In this document: positions 25,985-35,545 of the stretch, piece after piece
How positions within the stretch are numbered: position 1 is the first letter of the stretch
Layout of the letters: every line of letters starts with the position of its first letter
Source of the DNA: Erythrobacter ani
GTDB lineage: Bacteria > Pseudomonadota > Alphaproteobacteria > Sphingomonadales > Sphingomonadaceae
DNA: 64,000 bases
NCBI RefSeq assembly: GCF_019204025.1
Contig: NZ_JAGSPB010000001.1
Location: 248,001 to 312,000, forward strand
Direction: 5' to 3'
Notes under the pieces: generated by a model
Database searches by the model: none
Seen by the model: the letters and a program-made list of their open reading frames with translations, nothing else
Told to the model about the DNA's origin: nothing
Translations under genes and position numbers: made by a program

Positions 25985-27827
25985 AGTTTCGCCGCAGCGC
26001 GTCGACCCCGTTACGGATGACCGCAAAGGCATCCTTCAGATAATCGCGCTCCAGCGGCGAAAGCGAATACGGTGATATCAGATTGTCAGGCTGCATCCCG
26101 CTTTCCACTTGGCGCACTTGGTGGGCGATCCGCAATTCATTGACGAACAGCATGGCGTCGGTGAGGCTCTGGCTATCATCTTCACTCATTTTGCCCTCTC
26201 TCGCCAGAGCAGCGAGCCGATCGGCAGTGCTGATCTCCGTGCGACCGTGCGCTAGCGCCAGCGTGCGAGCAATATCGACGATCGGCATGATTGCCTGTGC
26301 CTTGGAATCGAACACCTTTTGTCCATCATCCGATTTTTCCAGAACAAGATTGCGGAAGATGCCCAAGGGTACTTTGTTTCGGAGCGCATCGCGCGCGAGG
26401 TAGCTGATAAAAATGCTCGAAGATGCCGCTTTCGCGACAACTTCGCGACGGAGCGATCGAACGAGGTCGGCTTCACCGTGGACACAGCGCATGTCGAAAA
26501 AGATCGTGGCCTTCAGGATACGGTCCTCGGTTGGCTCGGCAATCCACTTTTCGTAGCGATCCAGCCAAGCTTCCTGCGTCAGGCGCTGCCCGGCATTTTT
26601 CGCCATGATCCCGCCTTTGCAATAGACGTATCCCGACGCGTCGAGCAGGTCGGATATGCGCGTCCCGAGCGCCTCGAAATAAGAAGCGCCCGCCGAATCC
26701 GTATCTTCGGCAATGACAAGCCCGTTATCCTGGTCAGAACCCACCAATTGCTCGCGTCGCGCGAGCGAACCGAACACGACCAGCCCATAGGGACAAGGCG
26801 GCGCTCCCAGCTCCTCCTCCGCCAGTTCGGCAGCCCGCCGGTGGACCGCCTCACCAAGGGCGGAGGTGAACTGCATTGCGTGGCTCGCCTGCAAACCTGA
26901 GGCAGTCATCGCTGCGAAGCTTTCAGGAACGCGCTTGGCAGCCTCGATCAGAGCGTCCCCAGTCCGCGCGCGGGTGATCGCCGTTCCGGTGTCGATCGCA
27001 TTGTTGCCGATGGCAGAAAGGATATCCGTCGCGCTCAATACGCCCGCAAGTGCACCATCCGCACTGACCAGCGGAATATGGCGGAACCCGCCAGCTGCCA
27101 TCAGTGCCATGGCTTCGGCCGCGGTTGCCTCGGTCGATAAAGTTTGCGGAGATGCAGTCATGACGTCGCGCACGGGGATATCCAGAGCCACTCTCTCTGC
27201 CACGACACGATTGCGCAGATCCTTGTCGGTAAAAATGCCTTGCAGTCTTTGCCCATCGCAAATGGCAAGCGTGCTGACATCATGTTCATGCATCAGGCTG
27301 ACCGCACTCGCAATCGCGATATCCGGCGGGCAGGAAACCGGGTTGGTGTTGACGATCAGATCGCCGAGACGCTTCGTATCAAGCTGGAACGCGGATGTTT
27401 GCTTGCGATTGTCCAGAGCGTGCTTGATCCGAGCGGCTTCGTCTTCCGCGAAAAACTGGCGAAACGCCGGGACTTCGTCGCGGAGTGCGTGAAATTGCTC
27501 TGCGGGTATCGTGTAAAGAAGCGTGTCCTCGCTCGCGGTTGTCGTGTTGTGCACTTCACCGCCGCGCAAGAGCGAAGGGTAAGCGAATGTGCTCCCGGTC
27601 CCCAGGCGTGCGGTCAACTCGTCGCCGGCCAGCCGAAGTTCGACCGCGCCGGAGCGCACGACGAAGAGATGGTCGTTGTGCTCGCCGGCCCGGATAATCT
27701 CGCTGCCCGACCTGGCGTAGCGCACCTCAACGTTGCGAGAAATCGACGCAATCCGCTCCTCGCCGAGGAACTGGAACGGCGCTGTTTGCGCAAGGAAGTT
27801 TGCGACGGCTTTGATCTCGCTGGTCAT
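25965..27827 (-). CDS. cNMP-binding / CBS / DUF294 putative nucleotidyltransferase
   Basis: A 620-residue cytoplasmic regulator-like protein. In order: a cyclic-nucleotide-binding domain (1-130, VVRSGAVELRL), two CBS domains (about 145-205 and 212-275, GIFTDKDLRNRVV and GVLSATDILSAI), a DUF294 nucleotidyltransferase-like domain (FGSLARREQLVGSDQDNGLV, with the Gly-Ser and two Asp typical of the NT fold) and a helical DUF294_C domain. This is GlnD-like in layout. It probably senses nucleotides and adjusts acetate metabolism, but no target is known. ATG 27827 follows the intergenic region shared with the divergent Old Yellow Enzyme gene. Confidence 0.88.
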   Translation of the reverse strand: MTSEIKAVANFLAQTAPFQFLGEERIASISRNVEVRYARSGSEIIRAGEHNDHLFVVRSGAVELRLAGDELTARLGTGSTFAYPSLLRGGEVHNTTTASEDTLLYTIPAEQFHALRDEVPAFRQFFAEDEAARIKHALDNRKQTSAFQLDTKRLGDLIVNTNPVSCPPDIAIASAVSLMHEHDVSTLAICDGQRLQGIFTDKDLRNRVVAERVALDIPVRDVMTASPQTLSTEATAAEAMALMAAGGFRHIPLVSADGALAGVLSATDILSAIGNNAIDTGTAITRARTGDALIEAAKRVPESFAAMTASGLQASHAMQFTSALGEAVHRRAAELAEEELGAPPCPYGLVVFGSLARREQLVGSDQDNGLVIAEDTDSAGASYFEALGTRISDLLDASGYVYCKGGIMAKNAGQRLTQEAWLDRYEKWIAEPTEDRILKATIFFDMRCVHGEADLVRSLRREVVAKAASSSIFISYLARDALRNKVPLGIFRNLVLEKSDDGQKVFDSKAQAIMPIVDIARTLALAHGRTEISTADRLAALAREGKMSEDDSQSLTDAMLFVNELRIAHQVRQVESGMQPDNLISPYSLSPLERDYLKDAFAVIRNGVDALRRNYAGGIA

Positions 27828-27959
27828 ATCAGCGATCCTAACCACCTTTGCCCTGCTACGATATCCGACATAGGTGGCAAGCGCTGACGGAATGCTTGAG
27901 TGTCGAACCAGATCGGAGTAGCTCAGTTTCGATTGAAAACCGACAGAGGAGGCGCTCCC

Positions 27960-29237
27960 ATGCTTGACCAACCCCTTACTCTGCCATGCGGCGCAGAGCT
28001 TCCGAACCGTATCGCCAAGGGCGCGATGACGGAAGGGATGGCGACGCCGGACGGACGACCGACCGAAGAGCTTGAGCGGCTCTATGGCATCTGGTCCGAT
28101 GGGGGCGCTGGCATGCTTCTGACCGGCAATATTATCATCGACAAAGATCATCTCGAAAGGCCCGGCAATGTCGTGATCGAGCGGGAGCCCGACGCCGATA
28201 TGGCAGCACGCCTCGCCCGCTGGGCAAAGGCTGGAACGCGGGGCGGAAATCATTTGTGGGCTCAGCTGAGCCATGGCGGACGCCAAACGCCGAAGGTCGT
28301 CAACCCGAACCCGAAATCGTCATCCGATGTGGCGCTTGCCCTGCCCGGCGGACAATTCGGCAGACCCACCCCGCTGACCAAGGATGAAATCGCCGATCTC
28401 GTGCAGCGCTGGGGCATCGCTGCAAAGGCATGCAAGGAAGCTGGGTTCACAGGCGTACAGGTCCATGCCGCACACGGTTACCTGATCTCGCAATTCCTGA
28501 GCCCGCGCGTGAACTTGCGCACCGACGAATACGGGGGCAGCCTGCAGAACCGCGCCCGGATCCTACTGGAAGCAGTCGGCGCTGTCCGGTCCGCGGTCGG
28601 CCCTGATTTCCCGATCTCGGTAAAGCTCAACAGCGCGGACTTCCAGAAAGGCGGCTTCGCATTCGAAGACAGTATCAACGTTGTCCAATGGCTTGAGGCG
28701 GCGTCGGTCGACCTGATTGAAATTTCAGGCGGCACATACGAACAGCCAAAGCTGATGGGCGTTGCCGGGATGGAGGACGAGGAAGCGCAGAACGTTGCCC
28801 CCTCGACGGCCGCGCGCGAAGCCTATTTCGTCGATTTTGCCAAAGCGATGCAGGACGAGGTCAACGTGCCTCTTATGGTTACGGGAGGATTCCGGACCCG
28901 GGCCGCAATGCAGCAGGCGCTGGATATGGGCGCGGCCGACGTCATCGGGCTTGGCCGGCCCATGTGCCTTGTGACGGATGCACCGCGCCAGCTTATCGAA
29001 GGGCGCGAGGCGCTGCCACGATACGAAGACAATCTCGACCTCATCCCCAACTGGCTGGGCTTTCTCAAGCGGTTCCAGATGATGAAGGCAATCAACGGTT
29101 TCGCCGGAATTTACTGGTTCTACCAGCAGCTCTGGTTGCTCGGCCACGAAGGGCGCGTCGACGAGGCCTACTCTGTGTTCAAGGCGTTCCGCACGATCGA
29201 AGCCCGGAACAAGGCGATCATGGAAGCGCGCGGGTGA
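27960..29237 (+). CDS. NADH:flavin oxidoreductase (Old Yellow Enzyme family)
   Basis: A 425-residue FMN TIM-barrel oxidoreductase. The N-terminal strand PNRIAKGAMTEGMA, the QLSHGGRQTP loop, the catalytic HAAHGYLISQFLSP, RTDEYGGSLQNRARILLE and the phosphate-binding VTGGFRTR and IGLGRP segments are all present. It acts on an unidentified enone or similar compound. It lacks the Fe-S/FAD C-terminal part of 2,4-dienoyl-CoA reductase; its C-terminal 70 residues form a short extension. Start ATG 27960 has GAGGAGG upstream. Confidence 0.9.
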   Translation: MLDQPLTLPCGAELPNRIAKGAMTEGMATPDGRPTEELERLYGIWSDGGAGMLLTGNIIIDKDHLERPGNVVIEREPDADMAARLARWAKAGTRGGNHLWAQLSHGGRQTPKVVNPNPKSSSDVALALPGGQFGRPTPLTKDEIADLVQRWGIAAKACKEAGFTGVQVHAAHGYLISQFLSPRVNLRTDEYGGSLQNRARILLEAVGAVRSAVGPDFPISVKLNSADFQKGGFAFEDSINVVQWLEAASVDLIEISGGTYEQPKLMGVAGMEDEEAQNVAPSTAAREAYFVDFAKAMQDEVNVPLMVTGGFRTRAAMQQALDMGAADVIGLGRPMCLVTDAPRQLIEGREALPRYEDNLDLIPNWLGFLKRFQMMKAINGFAGIYWFYQQLWLLGHEGRVDEAYSVFKAFRTIEARNKAIMEARG

Positions 29238-29264
29238 TGACGGCAAATCGGCGAGCGTTGGCCA

Positions 29265-29278
29265 CGCAGAATTCTGCG
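29265..29278. repeat. 14-bp palindrome between convergent genes
   Basis: CGCAGAATTCTGCG is a perfect inverted repeat in the 63-bp gap between the Old Yellow Enzyme gene and queF. It could fold as a short hairpin in either transcript, but has no U-tract. Confidence 0.4.
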
Positions 29279-29300
29279 CTTAGGATTGGGGCCGCTGCGT

Positions 29301-29771
29301 TCAGCCTCGCCCGCGGTAAGGCTGCACACCCTGATCGGGCAGCCACAGACCTTCCGGCGGGGCTCCGGTCTGCCAGAAAACGTCGATCGGAATGCCGCCG
29401 CGCGGATACCAATAGCCACCGATCCTGAGCCATCTTGGTTGCATCTCTTCGGCCAGACGTTGACCGATCCCGACCGTCACGTCCTCATGAAATCCGTTGT
29501 GATTGCGGAAACTTCCGAGGAAGAGCTTGAGGCTCTTTGATTCTACGATCGTGTCGCCCGGTGCGTAATCGATGACGAGATGCGCGAAGTCGGGCTGCGA
29601 TGTGACCGGGCAAAGCGAAGTAAATTCCGGAGCCGCGAAGCGCACCAAGTATAGCGATCCCTGACGCGGATTGGGCACGTAGTCGAGCACCGCTTCATCG
29701 GGCGACGCGGGAAGCGGGGTGTCCTTGCCGAGAAACTGCGGTTTAGGTTCGTTTTCGGGTGTGCTTTCCAT
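29301..29771 (-). CDS. queF: NADPH-dependent 7-cyano-7-deazaguanine reductase
   Basis: A 156-residue QueF of the short (unimodular) type, which reduces preQ0 to preQ1 in queuosine synthesis. The catalytic cysteine is in [13 protein letters not shown], and the QueF motif [16 protein letters not shown] with the downstream substrate residues is intact. The length is typical. No preQ1 riboswitch was recognised upstream. Confidence 0.95.
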   Translation of the reverse strand: MESTPENEPKPQFLGKDTPLPASPDEAVLDYVPNPRQGSLYLVRFAAPEFTSLCPVTSQPDFAHLVIDYAPGDTIVESKSLKLFLGSFRNHNGFHEDVTVGIGQRLAEEMQPRWLRIGGYWYPRGGIPIDVFWQTGAPPEGLWLPDQGVQPYRGRG

Positions 29772-29892
29772 GCCGCGCTGTTGCAGCGAAATGATCTTGG
29801 GTGCAAGCTCGGAACTGGACTGGATGCAACAGGAAACTATTATGTTGCCGTTCCCCGCCCACCACAATTTGTTTAAACGACTTACCCGCACC

Positions 29893-31173
29893 ATGCGCGC
29901 GCATACCATCATCACACGCATTCCCCCCCGGCTCCGCAAGGCGCTGCTGATTGCCAGTGCGCCAGGTCTGATCCTGACACCGAGTGCGATCGCCGCGCAG
30001 AGTTCGCCCGGCACTTTCAGCCTGCCCGAGCCCACCCCTACGCCAACACCCGCGCCGCAGGGGCCGGTCGATGAACGTGATGGAGTGGTTCTCGGGCCAG
30101 TCACCATCCCTGATCCTCGCGAGCAGCAGGCCCCAGCCAATCCGCAGCCGTCTCCCGAAGTGCGACCGGCTCCGCCACCTGCGGAGGCACGGACGACGGA
30201 AAGACCCGTTGTAACGCCTGAGACGGTGGAGCAGACAAGTGCTGTTCTGCCGGACGCACGACCGGCGCAGCCGCAAACTGGCACCGCGTCTCCGAAGGCC
30301 GAAGTCGCTGCTTCGCCACAAGAAAGCGAAGCGGGATCTCCGCAAACGAACGCCGTCCCACAGGTCGGCAGCGATATTCTGAACGACATTGCGCCTGACG
30401 CCGCCACAAGTGGACTGCCTGATCTGGAAGTGCGCGAAGCCGGTTCATCAGGAACGGGCAAAGATGGCTTCGGAGCCTCTGCCCTGGCCGCTCTCATCGC
30501 ATTGCTCGCTGGCGTGATCGGTCTGGGCTGGTGGATTTGGCGCAAGAAGGTCAATTCGGCTGCTCGCACCAATCCACGGGAAACCAGCGCCTACAATCGC
30601 ACTTCGATTGACCGCCCGATCGGTACGGCACCAACAAGAGGCGTTCCCTCGGCGGCAAAACCGGCAGCAGTGCCTGCTGCTCACGGTCCGCTTCACATCG
30701 ACTTGCAGCTCGATATCGTCAGGGCGCAGCGCAGCGTGATGAACTTCTCGGTCGAATACCGGATCGCAATCTGCAACCGTTCGGACCATGCCGCCCGCGA
30801 CGTGTCCGTAGGTGCCGTGCTCACAAGCGCTGCAAAAGATTCTGGCCTCGCTGCACCGGCAGGCGTCGGACGCGCGCAGAAGATCGAGCGTATCGGGCCG
30901 CATCAGAGCCGCACGATCACAGGCGAAGCGCAATTGCCTCTGGGGCAGGTACAGGGGTTCCGCCAGGGCAAGACCCCGCTCTTCATCCCGCTGCTGCACG
31001 TCACGATAGCGGCGCCGGACCTCCCCGAGCGCACGCGCACATTCGTGGTGGGCGTGCCAAGCTCTGCCAGCCAATCGCGCCTGCATCCCATCCAGCTCGA
31101 TACACCGCCTGGCAGTCTTTCCGGATTGCGGGCGCAGGAAATCAAACAAAGCGCAGTGCCTGAGCCCGCCTAA
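29893..31173 (+). CDS. Proline-rich membrane-anchored protein of unknown function
   Basis: About 426 residues. A signal-like helix ([19 protein letters not shown]) is followed by a Pro/Thr/Ala-rich, low-complexity stretch (residues 45-175), a single membrane helix ([19 protein letters not shown]) and a soluble domain of about 180 residues with beta-rich sequence ([23 protein letters not shown]). No family is recognised. The start is uncertain: ATG 29893 fits the signal, while ATG 29824 or 29842 would lengthen it. It diverges from queF. Confidence 0.65.
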   Translation: MRAHTIITRIPPRLRKALLIASAPGLILTPSAIAAQSSPGTFSLPEPTPTPTPAPQGPVDERDGVVLGPVTIPDPREQQAPANPQPSPEVRPAPPPAEARTTERPVVTPETVEQTSAVLPDARPAQPQTGTASPKAEVAASPQESEAGSPQTNAVPQVGSDILNDIAPDAATSGLPDLEVREAGSSGTGKDGFGASALAALIALLAGVIGLGWWIWRKKVNSAARTNPRETSAYNRTSIDRPIGTAPTRGVPSAAKPAAVPAAHGPLHIDLQLDIVRAQRSVMNFSVEYRIAICNRSDHAARDVSVGAVLTSAAKDSGLAAPAGVGRAQKIERIGPHQSRTITGEAQLPLGQVQGFRQGKTPLFIPLLHVTIAAPDLPERTRTFVVGVPSSASQSRLHPIQLDTPPGSLSGLRAQEIKQSAVPEPA

Positions 31174-31222
31174 TTGCTCTCGCACTTGGCGAGCCGTGCG
31201 GGCCGCGCTACCGCTTGCGATC

Positions 31223-32077
31223 ATGACTGACACGATCCCGAGCCTCGTATCGACCGACTGGCTGGCCGCGCGCCTCGGCAGCGACAATCTCGTCATTCTG
31301 GACGCGTCCTACCATCTGCCCGCAGCGAACCGCGATTCCCGCGCGGAATTCGAGGCGGCGCACATCCCGGGGGCGCGTTTCCTTGACCTGGCTAGCCTGA
31401 CCGACGCCGCGTCGGACGTTCCTTCAGCCCTGCCAACCGCAGACCAGCTGTCCAACCGGCTGGATCGGCTCGGCGTCGAGCCTGACGATGCCGTTGTGAT
31501 CTACGATGACAGCGACCTGAAAACCTCGGCGCGGGCGTGGTTCACCCTTACCGCGCATGGGATCGAGGACGTCGCTATCCTTGATGGCGGCCTCGGCAAA
31601 TGGAAAACGCAAGGCGGCACTCTCGAACGCGGAAGTGCGTCATTCGACCCCGTCGCGACTGGAGGTGTTTTCTCACCTCAAGGGGTTCGCAGCAAGCGCG
31701 ACATGCTCGGCAATCTCGACACGGAAACCGAGCAGGTTCTTGACGCGCGCAGCGCCGACCGCGTTTTCGGGAGCGGCACCGATCCGGTGCATGGCGGGCA
31801 AAACGGCCGCATCCCCGGTTCGCTAAATCTGCCCTTCGGGAAAGTGTTCAATGCGGACGGCACCTACAAATCCGCAGACGCCTTACGCGAAGCCTTCCGC
31901 GAAGCCGGTGTTGATCTCGAACGACCGGTAGTCACAACCTGCGGCAGCGGCATCACGGCGAGCGTGCTGCTGTTTGCGCTTCATCTGATCGGGAAGCGCG
32001 ATACCGCGCTGTACGACGGCAGTTGGCAGGAATGGAGCGCCGACCCCGACACGCCGAAAGCACAAGGACCCGCATGA
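31223..32077 (+). CDS. sseA: 3-mercaptopyruvate sulfurtransferase (rhodanese)
   Basis: A 284-residue protein of two rhodanese domains; the C-terminal one carries the active-site loop TTCGSGITASV, whose CGSGxT form is typical of mercaptopyruvate sulfurtransferases rather than thiosulfate sulfurtransferases. It transfers sulfur from 3-mercaptopyruvate to thiol acceptors. The N-terminal domain has lost its cysteine, as usual. Its stop overlaps the metC start (ATGA). Confidence 0.93.
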   Translation: MTDTIPSLVSTDWLAARLGSDNLVILDASYHLPAANRDSRAEFEAAHIPGARFLDLASLTDAASDVPSALPTADQLSNRLDRLGVEPDDAVVIYDDSDLKTSARAWFTLTAHGIEDVAILDGGLGKWKTQGGTLERGSASFDPVATGGVFSPQGVRSKRDMLGNLDTETEQVLDARSADRVFGSGTDPVHGGQNGRIPGSLNLPFGKVFNADGTYKSADALREAFREAGVDLERPVVTTCGSGITASVLLFALHLIGKRDTALYDGSWQEWSADPDTPKAQGPA

Positions 32078-33288
32078 GCGGCAAGGACCCCAAGAACACA
32101 CGGCCCGCTACGCGCGTAACGCAGGCGGGACGGCGTGCCGAATGGACCGGGCCAGTGGTCAATACCCCGGTCTGGCGCGCATCAACCCACCTCTACGATA
32201 CAGAGGCCGATCGCAAGAATGCGGGCAAAACCAATGCCGATGGCGGGTTCTTCTACGGGAGACGCGGTGCGCCCACCCAATGGTCGCTGGCCGACGCCCT
32301 TACCCAGATCGAACCCGGCGCGCATGGTACGGTCCTGTACCCGAGCGGCGTTGCGGCGATTGCAGGCTGCATGTTGGCGGTACTGCGACCGGGTGACCGG
32401 CTACTGATGACCGACAACGCCTATGACCCGACGCGCAGCATGGCGACTGGCCTCTTGAAACGGCTGGGGGTCAGAGCCGAATTTTTCGATCCGCTTGATC
32501 TCGATGCTTACACTGCGTTGTTCGATGAGCCCGTACGGGCAGTCTGGCTCGAAAGCCCCGGCAGCCTGACAATGGAAGTCTGCGATATCCCTGCATTCGC
32601 TGCCGTCGCCCGTGAGAACAAGGCCGTCAGCATGATCGACAACACCTGGGCCAGTCCGCTTGGCTTCGCTCCTTTGCAGCATGGTTGCGACATCACGATG
32701 ATGAGCCTGTCGAAGCATGTCGGCGGGCATTCCGATTTGATGATGGGTTCTGCCAGCGCGGGCGAGCGGTGGTACCGCGCCTTGCGGCGCACCTCTCAAG
32801 AACTGGGTCAGGTCGTCTCGCCCGACGACGCGGCACTCGCTTCACGCGGCCTGCGGACCATGGCCATCAGGTTGGAACAGAGCACCGCGAGTGCGCTGCA
32901 AATCGCGAACTGGCTGGAAGAACAGCCGCAGGTCGCGCAGGTTCTGTGCCCGATGCGTCCAGGGGATGCCGGACACGCGGTCTGGAAGCGCGACTTTACG
33001 GGGGGATGCGGGCTGTTCAGCTTCCTCCTCGAAAGCGATGATCCGCACGCGTGCGGCCGCGTGGTCGATGCGCTCGACCATTTTGGCATAGGCTACAGCT
33101 GGGGCGGATTTGAAAGCCTCGCCCTGCCGATCGTCCCGCAGGAATACCGCGCAATCATGGCTTCCCCCACCCAGCCGGTCGGCGACACTGGTACAAAACC
33201 CGCCATTCGCCTATCGATCGGTCTTGAAGACCCACAGGACCTGATCGCGGACCTCGCGCAGGCGCTTGCAAAGATGGAACAAAAATGA
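32074..33288 (+). CDS. metC: Cystathionine beta-lyase
   Basis: A 404-residue PLP enzyme of the Cys/Met metabolism family. YPSGVAAIAG, VSMIDNTWASPLGFAPLQHG and the PLP lysine in MMSLSKHVGGHSDLMMG mark the fold; GYSWGGFESLALP is typical of cystathionine beta-lyase. It cleaves cystathionine to homocysteine, pyruvate and ammonia. It is coupled by 4-bp overlaps to sseA before and the mechanosensitive channel gene after. Confidence 0.9.
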   Translation: MSGKDPKNTRPATRVTQAGRRAEWTGPVVNTPVWRASTHLYDTEADRKNAGKTNADGGFFYGRRGAPTQWSLADALTQIEPGAHGTVLYPSGVAAIAGCMLAVLRPGDRLLMTDNAYDPTRSMATGLLKRLGVRAEFFDPLDLDAYTALFDEPVRAVWLESPGSLTMEVCDIPAFAAVARENKAVSMIDNTWASPLGFAPLQHGCDITMMSLSKHVGGHSDLMMGSASAGERWYRALRRTSQELGQVVSPDDAALASRGLRTMAIRLEQSTASALQIANWLEEQPQVAQVLCPMRPGDAGHAVWKRDFTGGCGLFSFLLESDDPHACGRVVDALDHFGIGYSWGGFESLALPIVPQEYRAIMASPTQPVGDTGTKPAIRLSIGLEDPQDLIADLAQALAKMEQK

Positions 33289-34409
33289 CGACGTCCGCCT
33301 CGCTGCCAGCCGATGTTACGGAGACAGTAGATCCCAGCGCCGATGGCGCAGCGGCGGATGAAACCGGCACAGTCGGTGAGGCGCCCGCAGATGAAGCCAC
33401 GCCTACACCCGAGCCGACGCCCGAGCCGACACCTGAAGAGCCGGTTGAGGCCATCGAAGCCTCGCAGGAATTCGTCGAGGGGGTAGGCGAGAAAAGCGAG
33501 ACTGCAGGTGCGGTTCTACAATCACTTCAGGATGCTGCGATTAATGTCGGCAACCTGCGAGTTTCGATGCTCGACGTGCTGCTTGTCATCGGTGTCATAC
33601 TGCTCGTTATCACTCTCGCATGGATCGCGACGCGGCTCAGTCGCGGGCTGATCCGCCGGATTTCGAAGTTCGACAGCACCCAGAAATTGCTCGCCGAGAA
33701 GCTCAGCACAATCGCAATCTGGGCGCTGGCATTCCTGATCGGGATTGATCTGCTTGGCATTGATCTGACCGCACTGGCGTTCTTTGGCGGCGCATTCGGC
33801 CTCGCCATCGGTTTCGGTTTGCAAAAGACCTTTGGTAACCTGATTTCGGGGATTCTGTTGCTGCTGGACAAGTCCATCAAGCCGGGCGACGTGATTTCGG
33901 TCACGGATCAGGCGGGCAATGAGGCGATCGGGCAAATTCGCAAGATCGGCATCCGCGCGATTTCTGTCATCACGCGCGACCAGACCGAACACCTGATCCC
34001 GAACGAGAACCTGATGATCAATCAGGTGGTCAACTGGTCCTATTCATCACGCGATGTGCGTGTGAAGGCACCGGTCGGTGTGTCTTATGGCAGCGACCTG
34101 AATCTGGTTACCGAATTGCTTTATCAGGCGGTGGCGGAAACCGACCGCATCCTCAAACGGCCAAAGCCGCGCGTGAACGTCATGGAATTCGGCGACAGTT
34201 CGATAAACTTCGACGTGCGATTCTGGATCCAGGATCCCGAGGAAGGCATCGCGAACATTCGGTCCGATGTCTACATGCGCATGTGGGAGCTGTTCAAGAA
34301 ACACGATATCGAAATCCCGTTCCCACAGCGCGACCTCAATCTGCGTGCGAGCGAACAGATGGACCGACTGATCGGCGCCCTCGCGGACCGCCATTCAAAG
34401 CCCGATTAG
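33285..34409 (+). CDS. Small-conductance mechanosensitive channel (MscS family)
   Basis: A 374-residue MscS-type channel. A 75-residue N-terminal acidic/proline region with TPEPTPEPTPE repeats precedes three membrane helices. The pore helix (FFGGAFGLAIGFGLQKTFGN) and the following beta domain (GDVISVTDQAGNEAIGQIRKIGIRA, LIPNENLMINQVVNWSY) are clear. It releases solutes on hypo-osmotic shock. The ATG overlaps the metC stop by 4 bp. Confidence 0.92.
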   Translation: MTTSASLPADVTETVDPSADGAAADETGTVGEAPADEATPTPEPTPEPTPEEPVEAIEASQEFVEGVGEKSETAGAVLQSLQDAAINVGNLRVSMLDVLLVIGVILLVITLAWIATRLSRGLIRRISKFDSTQKLLAEKLSTIAIWALAFLIGIDLLGIDLTALAFFGGAFGLAIGFGLQKTFGNLISGILLLLDKSIKPGDVISVTDQAGNEAIGQIRKIGIRAISVITRDQTEHLIPNENLMINQVVNWSYSSRDVRVKAPVGVSYGSDLNLVTELLYQAVAETDRILKRPKPRVNVMEFGDSSINFDVRFWIQDPEEGIANIRSDVYMRMWELFKKHDIEIPFPQRDLNLRASEQMDRLIGALADRHSKPD

Positions 34410-34489
34410 GCCAGCCGCAAAAGCTTTCCTTACGCATCGCAAATCCATTCTCGCTGGTGTTGGCGCGTTCTCCCCGCCATTTCAGCACC

Positions 34490-35248
34490 ATGAGCACGCA
34501 TGGAACCATCTATCTCGTGGGCGCAGGCCCCGGCGATCCCGACCTCTTGACCCTTCGCGCAGCGCGCCTGATCGAGCGCGCCGAAATCATTGTCCACGAT
34601 GGCCTTGTCAGCCGTGAAATTCTCGCGCTGGCTTCGCAGGACGCCCGGCTGATCTCGGTTGCGAAACAGCGGTCGAAACACACCTTGCCGCAGGATCAGA
34701 TCAACGCTCTATTGGTGCGCGAAGCTCTCTCCGGGCGCGACGTAGTCCGGCTCAAGGGCGGCGATCCTCTGATCTTCGGGCGCGGCGGCGAGGAAGCCGA
34801 GGACGCCAAGGCGGCCGGCATCCGGGTAGAGATCGTTCCCGGGATTTCCGCAGCCAATGGCGCCGCAGCCGCATCCCAAATCGCCCTGACCCACCGCGAT
34901 GCCTCCAGCATTGTCAGTTTCGTCGCTGGCCAGTGCAAAGGACTGTCGGACCAGGATTGGTCCGGTCTTGCAGGAAAGGGGCGCACACTCGTGATCTACA
35001 TGGGCGTCAAGACTGCCCCCCAGATTGCCGAGAAGCTGATGGCGGACGGTCTCGCCCCCGACGTTCCGCTCGCCGTGATCGAAAATGGTGCGCGCCCGGA
35101 CATGCGCGTCGTGCGCGGTCTTCTTGCAGGTTTGCCTGATCTCGTCATTGAGCGTGACATCAAGAGCCCGGCGCTGATCGTGATCGGAGAAGTGACTGCG
35201 CGCGGCGATATCGCGCTACGCCAGATCGCAGCGGAGGTTGCACAGTGA
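34490..35248 (+). CDS. cobA: Uroporphyrinogen-III C-methyltransferase
   Basis: A 252-residue SAM-dependent SUMT that makes precorrin-2, precursor of siroheme and cobalamin. YLVGAGPGDPDLLTLRA, VRLKGGDPLIFGRGGEE, VPGISAANGA and TLVIYMGV are the classical motifs. It is a stand-alone enzyme without the CysG dehydrogenase half. It heads the sulfite-reduction operon, matching the need of CysI for siroheme. Start ATG 34490. Confidence 0.94.
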   Translation: MSTHGTIYLVGAGPGDPDLLTLRAARLIERAEIIVHDGLVSREILALASQDARLISVAKQRSKHTLPQDQINALLVREALSGRDVVRLKGGDPLIFGRGGEEAEDAKAAGIRVEIVPGISAANGAAAASQIALTHRDASSIVSFVAGQCKGLSDQDWSGLAGKGRTLVIYMGVKTAPQIAEKLMADGLAPDVPLAVIENGARPDMRVVRGLLAGLPDLVIERDIKSPALIVIGEVTARGDIALRQIAAEVAQ

Positions 35249-35544
35249 AGATCCTCACCGGAAACGATCTCAAATCGGGCGCTGTTGTCTGGTGGAGCGG
35301 AGAGGGCTGGTCGATCTATGTCGACGATGCCGTCGATGTCGGCGAGCAGGCAGACGAGATCATGGCCCGCGAAGAAGCTGCGCGCCGGGTAAATGTCCCC
35401 TACTCACTCGATGCGACGCACGAGGAGGATGGCAAGGTTCGGCCCGCCCATATCAAGGACCGCGTTCGCGCCCTCGGCCCGACGGTGCGCCCCGACCTCA
35501 CGTTGAAGCCGCAAAATCCCGAAGCACTCGACTGGGTAATCTGA
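35245..35544 (+). CDS. DUF2849 protein
   Basis: A 99-residue soluble protein starting MKILTGNDLKSGAVVWWSGEGW, as DUF2849 proteins do. These are almost confined to Alphaproteobacteria and lie between cobA/cysG and cysI. Function is not established; association with siroheme or sulfite reduction is inferred from the operon. It overlaps cobA by 4 bp and precedes cysI by 1 bp. Confidence 0.88.
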   Translation: MKILTGNDLKSGAVVWWSGEGWSIYVDDAVDVGEQADEIMAREEAARRVNVPYSLDATHEEDGKVRPAHIKDRVRALGPTVRPDLTLKPQNPEALDWVI

Positions 35545-35545
35545 C

